Origin: Batkoa obscura
Lineage: Eukaryota; Entomophthoromycota; Entomophthoromycetes; Entomophthorales; Batkoaceae
DNA length: 64,000 nucleotides
Direction: 5' to 3'
NCBI GenBank assembly: GCA_030770535.1
Contig: JASVEC010000006.1
Location: forward strand, 1,240,001-1,304,000
The position numbers and the translations under genes were made by a program. Of this stretch, positions 11,662 to 22,555 are shown in pieces. The first letter of the stretch is position 1. Every line of letters starts with the position of its first letter. The notes under the pieces were generated by a model. It did not search any database and was not told the origin of the DNA. It saw nothing but the letters and a program-made list of their open reading frames with translations.

Positions 11662-12648
11662 TTAATATTTTTCAACGTCACCATTTTTAAGCAAGTGATC
11701 AACGTCCGTCTTTTTGACATAAAGGATCGAATTTTTCTTCAAATTAATTTCCCCACTTTCAGTGATAATACTACCACAGTCTTTCAAGCACTTGATTTGC
11801 ATATATACACTTTTCGGTGGCTTCATAGGTCCCATCAAATCCAAGTTAGGAAACTTATTTGATAACTTTCGGATCAAGTTCTGATAATCCATCCCAAACC
11901 TTTTTTCTCCTGCTGATAAGTTATCCGAGATTTTAGGTGGCATGGATCTCATTTCCTGTATCGATTTACTCCTTTTATTTCTAAGTTCAGCCTCCTCATC
12001 TATACTAGACCTCTTTTGACCCAATGCCAAGCTTGCCTTAAGCTTACTCCCACCGTTGTTGTTTAGTGCCTTCTTTGGATTTGATATTAATCTTTTTAAC
12101 TCCAAAGGCATCGAATCTGATCTTGCAACTGGTCTTACTCTAGCCAGTGATGAAGAAAAGTCGTTTCTCTCATTTGTTGGTAAATGCCCTGTTTTCCAAA
12201 TAAACTCTTGAAGAGTTTGAATCCTAGAATTATGATAAATGTTAATTGCTCTTTTAATTCTACTTATTGCGGCCCCTTCTACCATATACTCCATATGCAT
12301 ATTTTCTATTTGATTTTTAATACTGAGTTGTGATGCGCTCGTTTGAGTTTGAGTATAGTCGGCAGTACTTGTATCAGGTGCAGCCTGACTAGAACTTACT
12401 ATTGGTGCAGATGAGCCCTCATTTTGAATTTGATAACTGTAACTTCTCCTTATTCCTACATGACTTGATCCTATCTCTGCTTCTATTTCATTCGCATCTT
12501 TATCTTCTGATTTGGCTTTAAAAGAACAATAGATCGAAGTCATATCATTTTTAAGCTTTTGAACAAGTTCTGAATTATATGGGTATAATATGCGTTTACA
12601 ACGTTTGCTATCTTGCATTAATTTTGTTAAGTCTTCAGATAATCCCAT
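11662..12648 (-). CDS. PSF1: DNA replication complex GINS protein PSF1
   Basis: A single exon of 328 aa. GINS (Sld5, Psf1-3) joins Cdc45 and Mcm2-7 in the replicative helicase. The C-terminal block (about 272-328) contains MKPPKSVYMQIKCLKD and LKKNSILYVKK, the hallmark Psf1 C-terminal domain. The N-terminus MGLSEDLTKLMQDSKR aligns with the usual Psf1 start, so I prefer the ATG at 12648 over the upstream in-frame ATG at 12684. Typical Psf1 is about 200 aa. The extra length is two polar inserts: about 55-105, and about 155-245 between the helix ending TGHLP and the one beginning SAGEKRFG. The second insert is basic and Ser-rich. Confidence 0.92.
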   Translation of the reverse strand: MGLSEDLTKLMQDSKRCKRILYPYNSELVQKLKNDMTSIYCSFKAKSEDKDANEIEAEIGSSHVGIRRSYSYQIQNEGSSAPIVSSSQAAPDTSTADYTQTQTSASQLSIKNQIENMHMEYMVEGAAISRIKRAINIYHNSRIQTLQEFIWKTGHLPTNERNDFSSSLARVRPVARSDSMPLELKRLISNPKKALNNNGGSKLKASLALGQKRSSIDEEAELRNKRSKSIQEMRSMPPKISDNLSAGEKRFGMDYQNLIRKLSNKFPNLDLMGPMKPPKSVYMQIKCLKDCGSIITESGEINLKKNSILYVKKTDVDHLLKNGDVEKY

Positions 12649-13092
12649 TCTATATAAAATAATAACAAAATTTTTAAAGCACAAAGCACTTAAATTTTAT
12701 TTTATTTTTATAGACTAAATTTTATGGGATTCAGGTTTATTTTAATAAAGGTCAAGTATCTAATAATTTATTGATAAGTTCCTTACACCTAAAAAACACT
12801 TATAATAGTAATAATAGTATGACTATGTTCATTTTATTTAAATATAATATAGATATTGTATCATATATTATATTATATTGCTATATAATTTAAATAATCT
12901 ACAAGAAAGCTATACCAGCCAATCAAAATTTGATTCAATCTTTAATATGCTCAGAAAGCTCCACGTCAAAATTACCTTTACTGTAGTTAGTGCCCGATTA
13001 GGCAAACCAATAGCTGATTCGATCAAATTACTCAAAAAACTAACCTTTTCAAAAAAGTTAAAACAATAGAATATACATAGTAAAAACTATTG

Positions 13093-16000
13093 ATGTCACA
13101 ACCACCGCCACCACAACAAAATCAACCACCAAGGCCAAGGCCACAAATGCAGGGGCAAGGGGGACCTAGACCTAATATGGGTCCAGGTGGTCCACCACCA
13201 CAGGGTATGGGGAACTTTAGACCTGGTCCAAACCAAAATGGTCCACCTCGTCCTGGATTTCCACCAAGGTATCCACCTAACCAACAACATCCTAATCAGC
13301 AACATCAAGGTCCACCACGTCCAATAGGACAAATCCCGCCACAGCAGCAGCCACCAAATATGGGACAAAGACCAATGCCATTAGGACCAAATACAAATCA
13401 GTATCCATCTCAACCAAGGCCTCAACAACCAAATCCTCAAAGTCCACCACCTCAAAGTCATGCTCAAGGTAATATGAATCCAGCCAGACGTAGAATGTAT
13501 CCCAATCAACCTGATACTAGTTTGTATAATCAACCTCCGCAAGTTAACGAAATGCCTAGTGATTATCAACCACAATTATTTGTACCTGGAGAAAGCCAAA
13601 ATCAAAACCAAAGCCAACCTCAACAAGGATATCCCCAAGCTTATCCTTATCAACAACAGGATAATCAATACAATTATGATCCAAATAATCTAACAACACC
13701 AATGGCAAATATGAATATACAATCCAGTGGCTTAGTAAGTTAAATTTATTAATAATGTTATTTATAATAATTTTTTTTTTAAAAAGGTGGAAAACCCGTT
13801 ACAAACTACACCTTTACTTCATTTTCAACCAAAGATGCATGAACTTAATGAACTTCCACCAATACCAAAGATTCCACAAGAGGTATATAGAATTTGTTTT
13901 TACTTTAAATTAGTTTATTAAATTTTATTTAGTCTATGATCAACCCAACATCCAACCACTTAGTTTGTGATATTGAAATGCAAAGAACTACCCTTAATGC
14001 CTTTCCAGCTACTCCAGCTTTATTAAAAAAATCAAACTTACCTTTGGGCTTGATTATTACCCCATTTAAAACTTTGGGTCCGGAACAAGTAATTATTTAA
14101 CTACTGTAATTCCCACAGATTTTTAAACTAAATTTTTAAAAACTTATAGTATATCCCAGTCCTTTATGAAATCATCCGTTGTAGAGCCTGTCGTACATAC
14201 ATTAATCCATTTGTAACATTCGTTCAAACCAAATGGAAATGTAATGTATGTAACCTTCATAACGATTGTAATTTTATTATCTAAAAAATGATCTAGTTTT
14301 AATACTTTTATTTAGTACCTCAATCCTTTGATTACGATCTTAATACACGTCAGTCAATCGATCGTTTCCAACGTCCAGAAGTAACTCATGCTGTAGTTGA
14401 TTATTCTGCGCCTGTAGAATATATGGTAATTATTAGCTTATTAATTTAAATTGGCAATTTCTAATATAAAGATTTAAGGTTCGCGCTCCCCAACCTCCTA
14501 TCTACTTTTTTGTTATTGATGTATCTTATGCTTCGGTACAAAGTGGCATAGTTGCAGCTATTGCAAAAACAATTTTAGACTCATTAGATCGTATACCAAA
14601 TGCTGATCAAAGAGTTAAAGTTGGTTTTATGACTTTTGATAGTTCCCTTCATTTTTATAAACTTGATGTAAATATATGTAAATATTAGGTTTAATTTGAT
14701 ATTAATAATTTATTAGATAAAATCCTCGGAACCCCAAATGTTAGTAGTGGCTGATTTAGAAGAAGTATATCTCCCATCACCCGAAGATTTATTAGTTAAT
14801 TTAGTGGAAGCTCGTCCAGCTATTGAATCTCTTCTCTCTCGTTTAGGTTTAATGTTCAAATCCACTCAAAATGTACAAAGTGCTTTAGGGCCTGCTTTAC
14901 AATCAGCTCAAAAGATTTTAGTAAGGTTATTTTTTTTGTTCATATTTATGTTTGGCTTATTTTTAGACTCCATCTGGTGGTAAAATTATTAACTTTCAAA
15001 CTATACTTCCAACCATTCAATCTGGTGACCTTACTGTTCGTGAAGATCCTAAAATTTTAGGGACTGCTAAAGTAAGCTTATTATTATAATTATGGCTTTA
15101 TTTATTTATTTTACTTTAGGAATCTTCTTTACTTAATCCAGCTTCTAGTTTTTATAAAAACTTTGCACTTGATTGTTCAAGAGCTTACATTGGTATAGAC
15201 ATGTTTTTGTTTGGTGGTCAATATATGGATATTGCTACTTTATGTAAGTAATTTATTATTTATTCCATCATGTATTAACAAGTACTAGCCTCTGCACCAA
15301 AATATACGGGTGGACATTTATATCACTATCCTGGATTCAATGCTCAACGTACTGAAGATATCACCAAACTAAGACATGAAGTTTCTGAATTTTTGGCTAA
15401 TGAAGTCGGACTTGAAGCTGTACTTCGATTAAGATGCTCTCAAGGTATTCGTACCGATGCTTATTTTGGAAACTTTTTCTTAAGAGCTAGTCAACTTTTA
15501 TCTCTTCCTAATGTGACTCCAGATCATTGTTATACTGTTGAGTTATCTTTAGAAGATAAATTAGAAACTCCAATTGCTATTGTTCAATCTGCTCTTCTTT
15601 ATACTTCTTCAACAGGCAATTGCTATTTTTATTATTTAAGGTTAAAAGCTAATTATTTTTAGGTGAAAGAAGGATTAGAGTTATGACTTCAGCTATTCCA
15701 ACTACTTCAAATATTTCAGAGCTTTATCAATCAGCTGATCAAACGGCTATGTTTTCATTTATTGCTAAGAAAGGTAAGATACTATTATTAATTCAATATA
15801 GATATAGATGCTAACAATTTAAATAGCTGTTGATCGTGCATTAACATCTAAACTTGAAGATGCTAGAGATGCACTCATTAATAAATGTGCTCAAATTTTA
15901 CATACGTTTAAAACTGAATTAACTTCTTCTTCTTCCGGTGCTACTACTCATTTACCTATATGTTCTAACCTTCGTCACTATCCTTTTATGACTTTAGCTA

Positions 16001-16749
16001 TGCTTAAAAACGTAAGCTAATTGTTGAATTTTTTATAAATCAATATTAACACAAGTTAGATTTCACTTCGTGCTGGTTCTACTACTACAAGTGATATACG
16101 ATCAGCTGCTATTAATTTTATCAATTTATCACCACCCGAATTTTTAACCCCATTTTTAGCACCTAAACTTTATGCTTTACATGAGTTACCAGAAGAAGTA
16201 AGCTTATTTTTTAAGTATATTTGTTTTTATATACTAATTCTTTTACTCATTAGGCAGGTACAATTGATAATGAAGGAAAAATAATACTTCCAACACCCCT
16301 TAATTTACGTAGTGATAGTATCAATTCTCAAGGTATTTATCTATTAGATAATACTCAAAGGGCTATGGTTTATGTGGGTACTAGAGCTGATCCAAGGATT
16401 TTAAATGAATTATTTTCAGTTAATTCCTATGGCTCATTATTTGGTGGAAAGGTAATATTAATATTGAGTAAACTATATAAAATAAATTAAATTAACTCTT
16501 TCATTTTAGGTCTCTTTACCTTTACTTGATACTAAACTTTCAAAGAAAGTACAAGCAATTTTGAATCAACATCGTAAAATTGTTCGAGATACTTATTATC
16601 AAGAAACATTTATTGTCAAAGAAGATGGAGATCCAGTACTTCGATTATTATTTTTGACTTATTTAGTAGAAGATCGTACTAATACTATTCAATCTTATCA
16701 TCAATTTATTGCCCAATTAAAGGAAATGGTGAATTCAGGGAAAGTTTAA
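13093..16749 (+). CDS. SEC24: COPII coat cargo-receptor subunit SEC24
   Basis: Fifteen exons: 13093-13734, 13787-13882, 13933-14088, 14150-14267, 14316-14425, 14479-14667, 14717-14920, 14967-15071, 15120-15243, 15289-15615, 15663-15773, 15827-16011, 16060-16197, 16254-16451, 16510-16749; 980 aa. Sec24 pairs with Sec23 and selects cargo at ER exit sites. Residues 1-214 are Pro/Gln-rich and disordered. The zinc finger has Cys 309, 312, 329 and 332 (CRAC and CNVC). The trunk begins near IYFFVIDV, the beta-barrel/helical part includes YTSSTGERRIRV, and a gelsolin-like C-terminus follows. The intron at 15616-15662 appears to use a GC-AG boundary. A TTG just upstream is not the start. PSF1 is divergent, 444 bp away. 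Confidence 0.96.
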
Positions 16750-18310
16750 ATAAATTTTTAATAACTTTAATGTTTATATTAGTTAGTTTTTTAATTTATG
16801 CTTGATGTTTTTACTTTGATTTTTTGAAGGGTTGTAAGATAGATAGGAGTGTCTTGGAGGTTGGTATAAATACTAGGAATTCAATGTTACTTAACAGAAA
16901 AATAATAATCAATTAAATAGCATAAATATTAGATTTGATATTAAAATTAATACTATTGATTATCATTTTATACAAATGCAATAATAGATCATTAAAAAGT
17001 AAATTAAAGTTTAAATTCAAATATCATATCAATTTTTAAATTTTATGCTAAAAAAATATACAAAATCTAGCTTAATTTTTATTCATTAAATATCCTTATT
17101 AAATATTATAAACGTATTAAAGATATTTAATACAGCACTAGTTTGGTACCTTTTATTAAAAATAATCAAGCAGATATTTAAAACTTACGATTGAATTTTA
17201 TTAAATAAATAAAATAACTTATTTAAATTTTTATTAATAATTTGGTTCTTATAATTTAATTATCCGGAATATTAATAATTTACTCATTTAGCTTGTTTGA
17301 AGTTTTCAAATATAAAGTTCTATAATAAATATATTTTTAAGAATAATAATTATATATAATCTACTATATAGAATTATAGTTTAATTAATACTTGCTTCTA
17401 CTTAAAATTCTTCTAATAATTAGCCTAATTAATTTAGTATATATTTACTCTTAATTTATATTAAATAAATAATGGTATTTTGTATACTAGTGATACATTT
17501 ATATATAATAGTATATAATATATTTTCATTAATTATACAGTAAAATGTTAGAAAAAAATAACATGTATCATAATAATTATAAAAGTCAATATTACCACAT
17601 TGAAGCAACTATACTTAGTTAACTTAGTTTTCCTTTAATTTTCAAATTATTAATAGTTATGAAATGCCACTTAAAATTTTAATCAAATTAAAAACAAACT
17701 ACTCAGTTTCAATTTCTTTTAATAAGATGACCCAGCATTTCAGTCATCCAAAAAGGTAATTTTTTTTATCCAATCACTATAGCTTAATTTCCTCCTAATC
17801 AAACTTAATTTGATAACCAAGTCTTAAAATTACCAATAAAATGAGCTCATTTGCTTAGATCTCCAATTATTGGTGAATAACTCAAGTGGGCACTAAATTT
17901 GCATAGGTAAAGTATGATGCTGCCTAACGTTTTATTACATATTCTATTTTACTAAAGTGAGAAAACTATTTTTTCATTAACTATTAGTCCTAGCTTTATA
18001 AAGTCGATTTTCTATTTTTATCAGAGTATTCAATAAATTAGGTTATTTTAAAGTATTAAGGTAAGTTTAAAAAGATAGTTATTTAAATCTTCTATTTATT
18101 TATTAGTTATAAATACATTTTATTTACAGCCATTGTTAACCTTTTCAATATCTAGGTATCAGTTTATTATTTTTTATTTAAAGTGTACTTAAATGCTAAC
18201 AAGCAAGCGTTCAATTAAAATAAAAAAGAATTTTAAAGTATTTCAAAGTAAATCTTCTTTTTTTATAAAAACATTATTTTTTAATTTAGTTTTATTTATT
18301 TAGAAACAAA
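16750..18310. other. AT-rich intergenic spacer
   Basis: No supported exon, RNA gene or repeat was seen in 1.5 kb between SEC24 and CCR4. It includes the CCR4 promoter and probably a long 5' leader. Confidence 0.5.
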
Positions 18311-20507
18311 ATGAATGATAAAGACAATCTAGTCAACGGGTATCCGCCGGGTGCTCAGAACTATCCTATGCCACCTTATATGTTATATGGTAACGGAATT
18401 AACGCCCAACCGAATTATTCTATGAATATGAACCAAAGTTTACCATCTTCAGTTAACCCAAACTTAAGTTATATTCAACCATCACCACAAAGCTTATATC
18501 AACAACATAATCCACGTTATCCAATAATTCAAAAGAACATGAATTATCCGACTAATAATCCATTAGAAAACGCATTACTTGAAGGTCGTCCAACTATTCA
18601 CTCAGCTAGTTTATCTCAGACTAACGGTCATCCAATTCATTCTCAACCTCAACATCGTATGCTATCAATGCAACAATCACGTCAATCAACAAACTTAGCT
18701 AATCAACATTCGGGTCCAAGCAAACATGGTCGACCTACATTTACACCAGAAGCAAGTCAATGGACTATACTTGATTTAAGCAATATGCGACTAAGAGCCT
18801 TAAGTCCTCAATTATTTCAATATGATTTTTTAACGACCCTTTATCTTTGTAATAATAATTTAAATTATATACCAGCTGAAATTTGTCAATTACGTTCCTT
18901 AGTAAAACTTGATCTTACTTCTAATAATATCAATGTTATTCCACCAGAAATTGGGTTATTGGTTAATTTGAAAGAATTATACTTATATGATAATTCAATT
19001 GTGGGGCTTCCTCTTGAAATGGGTACACTTTATAGATTGAAGTATTTGGGTTTGGATGGTAATCCGCTAGATGAACGTTATAAACTTATATTGGCTACGG
19101 AAGGTGCACCAGCTGTTATTGGTAGATTAAGAGATAGTCAATATGGTAATAGTTATTTAGATTTAAAATAAAAATATTAAATTTTATCTATTTAGAGGGA
19201 GTAAGTCCACCACCTAGAATTTGGGAAGAAACAGAAAAAGATGCTAAAGATGATTATGGTAAGTATATTTTGGATTTTAAATAGATTGCAATAATAATAT
19301 TTTTATTTTAACATAGAAAAACTTATTGTTATGAGTTATAATATATTATCTGATCGTTATGCCACCCCATCCCAATATGGTTATACCCCTTCTTGGGCAT
19401 TGGAATGGGGATATCGCCGTAATCGAATCTGCGAAGAAATTTTAGAATTGAATGCAGATATTATTTGTTTACAAGTAAATTTCAATAATAATAATCTTTT
19501 AATATAATAAATTTAACAATAATTATTTATTATTATTTTAGGAAATTGAAGCAGGTCAATTTGATACTTTTTTTAAACCCGAATTAAGCAAAAAAGGGTA
19601 TGATGGTATTCATTGGTGTAAATCACGTGTTCATCGTATGAATGAAGCCGATAAATTATTAGTAGATGGATGTGCTACATTTTATAAAAATGATAAGTTT
19701 TCATTAAATTTTGATAAAATTATTGAATTGGGTTCAGTAATTGATAAACCAGAATTTTGTAAATCCACAGATACTTTAAATCGATTAATGAATCGAGATA
19801 ATGTAGCTGGTATTGTTATATTAGAAAGAAAAGAAAAGGATTATAAATTAGTTGTAGCTAATGCTCATATTCATTGGGATCCAGAATGTGCGGATGTTAA
19901 ATTAGTACAAACTGCTTTAGTAACAAAAGAGTTGGAAAAGATAGCAGAACAATTTAATCGTAAAGATAGTAATGAAAGATTAAAATTATTATTATGCGGT
20001 GATTTTAATTCATCACCTGATAGTGGTGTTTATACTTTTTTAGATAACGGTAAAATTGATTTAGATCATCCAGATATTGCAGGCAGAGATTATGGGGATT
20101 TTTGTAAATCTGGTTTAAGTCAACAATTAATTTTAAAATCAGCTTGTCGTGGTTTAAATTTTACTAATTTTACGCCTACTTTTACTGAAGTTATTGATTA
20201 TATTTGGTATACTCCAATGAGTTTAACAATTTCTCATACACTTGGCCCAATTGATCCTTATTATTGTTCGAAATTTGTAGGATTTCCAAATGTTCATTTT
20301 CCATCCGATCATATACCTTTATTAATTGAAGTTAAAATTAAGCCTAAAAGTAAACCCATTTACACAGGAAATAACGGACCTACCTTCAATAGCAATTCTT
20401 ATACTAAAAATAATGGCTTATTATCCAATAATAAAGAACTTACGGGTAGTGGACCAAGTACGGTAACTTTTAATCAAAAAAGAACAATGAAAATTCAAAA
20501 AAAGTAA
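18311..20507 (+). CDS. CCR4: CCR4-NOT deadenylase catalytic subunit CCR4
   Basis: Four exons: 18311-19145, 19196-19258, 19317-19474, 19542-20507; 673 aa. Ccr4 removes mRNA poly(A) tails in the CCR4-NOT complex. Residues 1-150 are Gln/Asn/Pro-rich. Four to five leucine-rich repeats (about 153-262) form the NOT1/Caf1-binding part seen in fungal Ccr4. The EEP nuclease domain starts near 300 (IVMSYNILSDRY). Conserved active-site segments are present: CLQEIE, ANAHIHWDP, LLLCGDFNSSPDSGVY, VIDYIWYT and FPSDHIPL. The LRR plus EEP order separates it from nocturnin and angel proteins. The C-terminal ~50 residues are a polar tail. Confidence 0.97.
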
Positions 20508-20872
20508 AAAAATTGATTTTTTAAAAAAAAAAATAAGAAATTTGTAAAGTTAATTTTGTTAAGTTTACAATATAATTTTTTTAATTTGTAAATTTTTAGT
20601 TCTTTTTTTCATTCCATCCTTTTTTGATATTGTGTTTTCTATAATCCCCCCACATCCACCAACGATCTCTTCATTTTCAAAACTCTCTTTGGCCCCTTAC
20701 CCTTAAATCTACCCCATCCCCCTCCTCATGTCATTATTATCTCAATTCTTTCTACTTTGAAAATTTTTAGCTTTATCTCTCTTTCTTTTTTAAAAAAATC
20801 GCAATAAATTTTTAAAAAAAAATTAATTTATTATTTTTATAAAGCTTAAAATATAAGCAAAAAAAAAACATA

Positions 20873-20979
20873 ATATGGGGATGTATTTTTATGTTTAAGA
20901 ATTTTACTAACAATTTTTCCACTCAAATAGCGCTTAAAAAATGGAAAAAATAATGAAACCCAAAAAAACACCTTCATAT
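20873..20979 (-). mobile_element. ATATGGGG-family MITE-like element, copy 3
   Basis: Starts ATATGGGGATGTATTTTT and ends CACCTTCATAT. It is a nearly exact reverse complement of the adjoining copy 4 and shares the central CATATG with it. Confidence 0.85.
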
Positions 20980-21082
20980 GAGGATGTTTTTTTGGGTTTC
21001 ATTATTTTTTCCATTTTTTAAGCGCTATTTGAGTGGAAAAATTGTTAGTAAAATTCTTAAACATAAAAATACATCCCCATAT
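20976..21082 (+). mobile_element. ATATGGGG-family MITE-like element, copy 4
   Basis: Full length, with an ATATGAGGATGTTTTTTT left end and an ATACATCCCCATAT right end. It has the intact AAGCGCT centre. With copy 3 it forms a palindrome of about 210 bp. Confidence 0.88.
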
Positions 21083-21178
21083 GTTATTTTGGCTTCATTA
21101 TTTTTTCCATTTTTTAAGCACTATTTGGGTAGAAAGATTGTTAGTAAAATTCTTAAACATAAAAATACATCCCCATAT
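21083..21178 (+). mobile_element. ATATGGGG-family MITE-like element, copy 5 (left end truncated)
   Basis: Directly follows copy 4 in the same orientation. The left terminal ~10 bp are lost or fused with the copy 4 end. The right end, ATACATCCCCATAT, is intact. Confidence 0.82.
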
Positions 21179-21251
21179 AACAAAAAAGTAATAGATAATA
21201 TAATAGCAATAATAAGAGTTTATTTAATAAATATAATAATAATAACTTTAT

Positions 21252-21721
21252 TTATTTATTATTACTATTATTTCTAGAGAAATAAGTACTCCTTGACATC
21301 CAAAAAATGGATTGATCAAATACCCATTCGCCAAAATCTAAATATCTTAATATATAGGGACGAGTAGTATCATTAGAGATAGTATCAACATTTAAACTAA
21401 AAAAGAAAAAAGAGAATTAATATTTCATTAAAAATTTGATGATTAAAGAAATTTAAAGCAAGTATACGCTTAAATCAAGATTTACAATAATGAAAATAAT
21501 AAAAATTTTACTTACTTTAAACTGTAGATATGGAAATTTAAGTTTTATAATAAATGATTTAAAATAAAGAACAAATAAAAAGCTTAATATTTCCAATACA
21601 AAAAAAATAAATATTCTAAAGAAACTTACCTTAATCCACTACTCCTTTTAATACCAGCTAATACAGCAGATACCAAGACAGCATCTAATGATAAATGAAA
21701 TAATTTTCCAAGCATCGACAT
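21252..21721 (-). CDS. DUF1748 / Mco6-like small mitochondrial protein
   Basis: Two exons: 21721-21630 and 21396-21252; 78 aa. The N-terminus MLGKLFHLSLDAVLVSAVLAGIKRSSGL and the C-terminal YLDFGEWVFDQS fit the fungal DUF1748 family, which includes the small mitochondrial protein Mco6 of budding yeast (family recalled, not searched). One hydrophobic helix is likely. The molecular role is not established. The intron is long (233 nt) for this window. The ATG at 21721 gives MSMLGK; the internal ATG at 21715 is an alternative. A GAAATT repeat lies about 14 bp upstream of the start. Confidence 0.88.
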
Positions 21722-21734
21722 TTTCTTGTTGTTT

Positions 21735-21782
21735 GAAATTGAAATTGAAATTGAAATTGAAATTGAAATTGAGATTGAAATG
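21735..21782. repeat. (GAAATT)n hexanucleotide microsatellite
   Basis: About eight units, the last ones slightly changed, start 14 bp upstream of the Mco6-like start codon. It therefore probably lies in its 5' leader or core promoter. Confidence 0.9.
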
Positions 21783-22018
21783 GAAAAAGTAGTTAAATTG
21801 AAATTATATAAAAAAATTTCAGCTCCTATTTTTCATTTAATTTATTCTTAAAATACGCAATTTTTAAGTTTGGAATTTTGTGAACAAAAATAAATGAACT
21901 AAGTTTGAAATTTGGACTTCAAATTGATTGTAAAAGTATTCATTCATTTATTTACTTCCAGTCAACATTATCAAAGACTTCTCTCACTCTAAATTGATTT
22001 CATCAACCTTTATAAATA

Positions 22019-22414
22019 ATGCAAAAAAAATCAGCAACAAAAAAGAAATATAGTTTACCTTTAAATCCAAATCAATTGTTAAATTTAGAACGTAATAGAA
22101 AAAGAGAAATTTTAATTAATAATAAAAGTAATGACACTTCTATAAAATTAAAAGTATTCAATTCCAGTGAATTGGAAAAAGTACAACAAAAACATAAGAC
22201 AATAACTTCAGGTGAAAGGGTAGAACAGAAATTTAAGGTAAGTTATTATAAAAAAGAGATTGAGATAAAATAGTTTAATTTTTTATAAAATAGGTAATAG
22301 ATCCCCTCTCTAAATGGTTAGTTAGTCGAAATGGAAGAATATTTTTAGGTGGGGTACTGGTATTAGCTTTAGCTAATGGAGCTTATAAAGCATTAAATGA
22401 AAAAGATGTAAGTT

Positions 22415-22449
<35 letters not shown>

Positions 22450-22483
22450 GATTAAATATTAACTTTTATAGAGACAAAAATAA
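22019..22483 (+). CDS. Small single-pass membrane protein, function unrecognised
   Basis: Three exons: 22019-22237, 22294-22407, 22472-22483; 114 aa. The last exon encodes only Arg-Gln-Lys and the stop. The N-terminal 75 residues are strongly basic (KKSATKKKYS and later Lys/Arg runs). One hydrophobic segment (about 89-105, IFLGGVLVLALANGAY) sits near the C-terminus. A basic N-terminus with a C-terminal anchor is common among small mitochondrial and ER membrane proteins. The second intron contains an (AAT)n run at 22417-22447. The gene is divergent from the Mco6-like gene, 297 bp apart. Confidence 0.7.
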
Positions 22484-22555
22484 AAACCAATTATTTAATT
22501 TTAAAATAAAATAAAAAATTCAACTACATAATACGAATCAAATTTTATTTATTTG

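Larger units (their letters stand above)
20508..21251. other. Convergent spacer: C-rich tract plus a cluster of three MITE-like copies
   Basis: The tails of CCR4 and the Mco6 gene face each other here. A pyrimidine-rich, C-rich tract spans about 20645-20740, unusual against the AT-rich background. Three ATATGGGG-family copies follow at 20873-21178. Confidence 0.7.

Noticed and set aside
12878-13069. 63-codon frame just upstream of SEC24
   Set aside because: It starts at a non-ATG codon, lies in the PSF1/SEC24 promoter interval and has no splice link or recognisable motif.
13096-13575. Trp/Ile-rich frames on the minus strand
   Set aside because: They are antisense shadows of the Pro/Gln-rich SEC24 N-terminus.
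20978-21277. 99-codon open frame across the element cluster
   Set aside because: It reads through tandem copies of the MITE-like element. Other copies in the same orientation have stops in this frame, so it is not a conserved protein.
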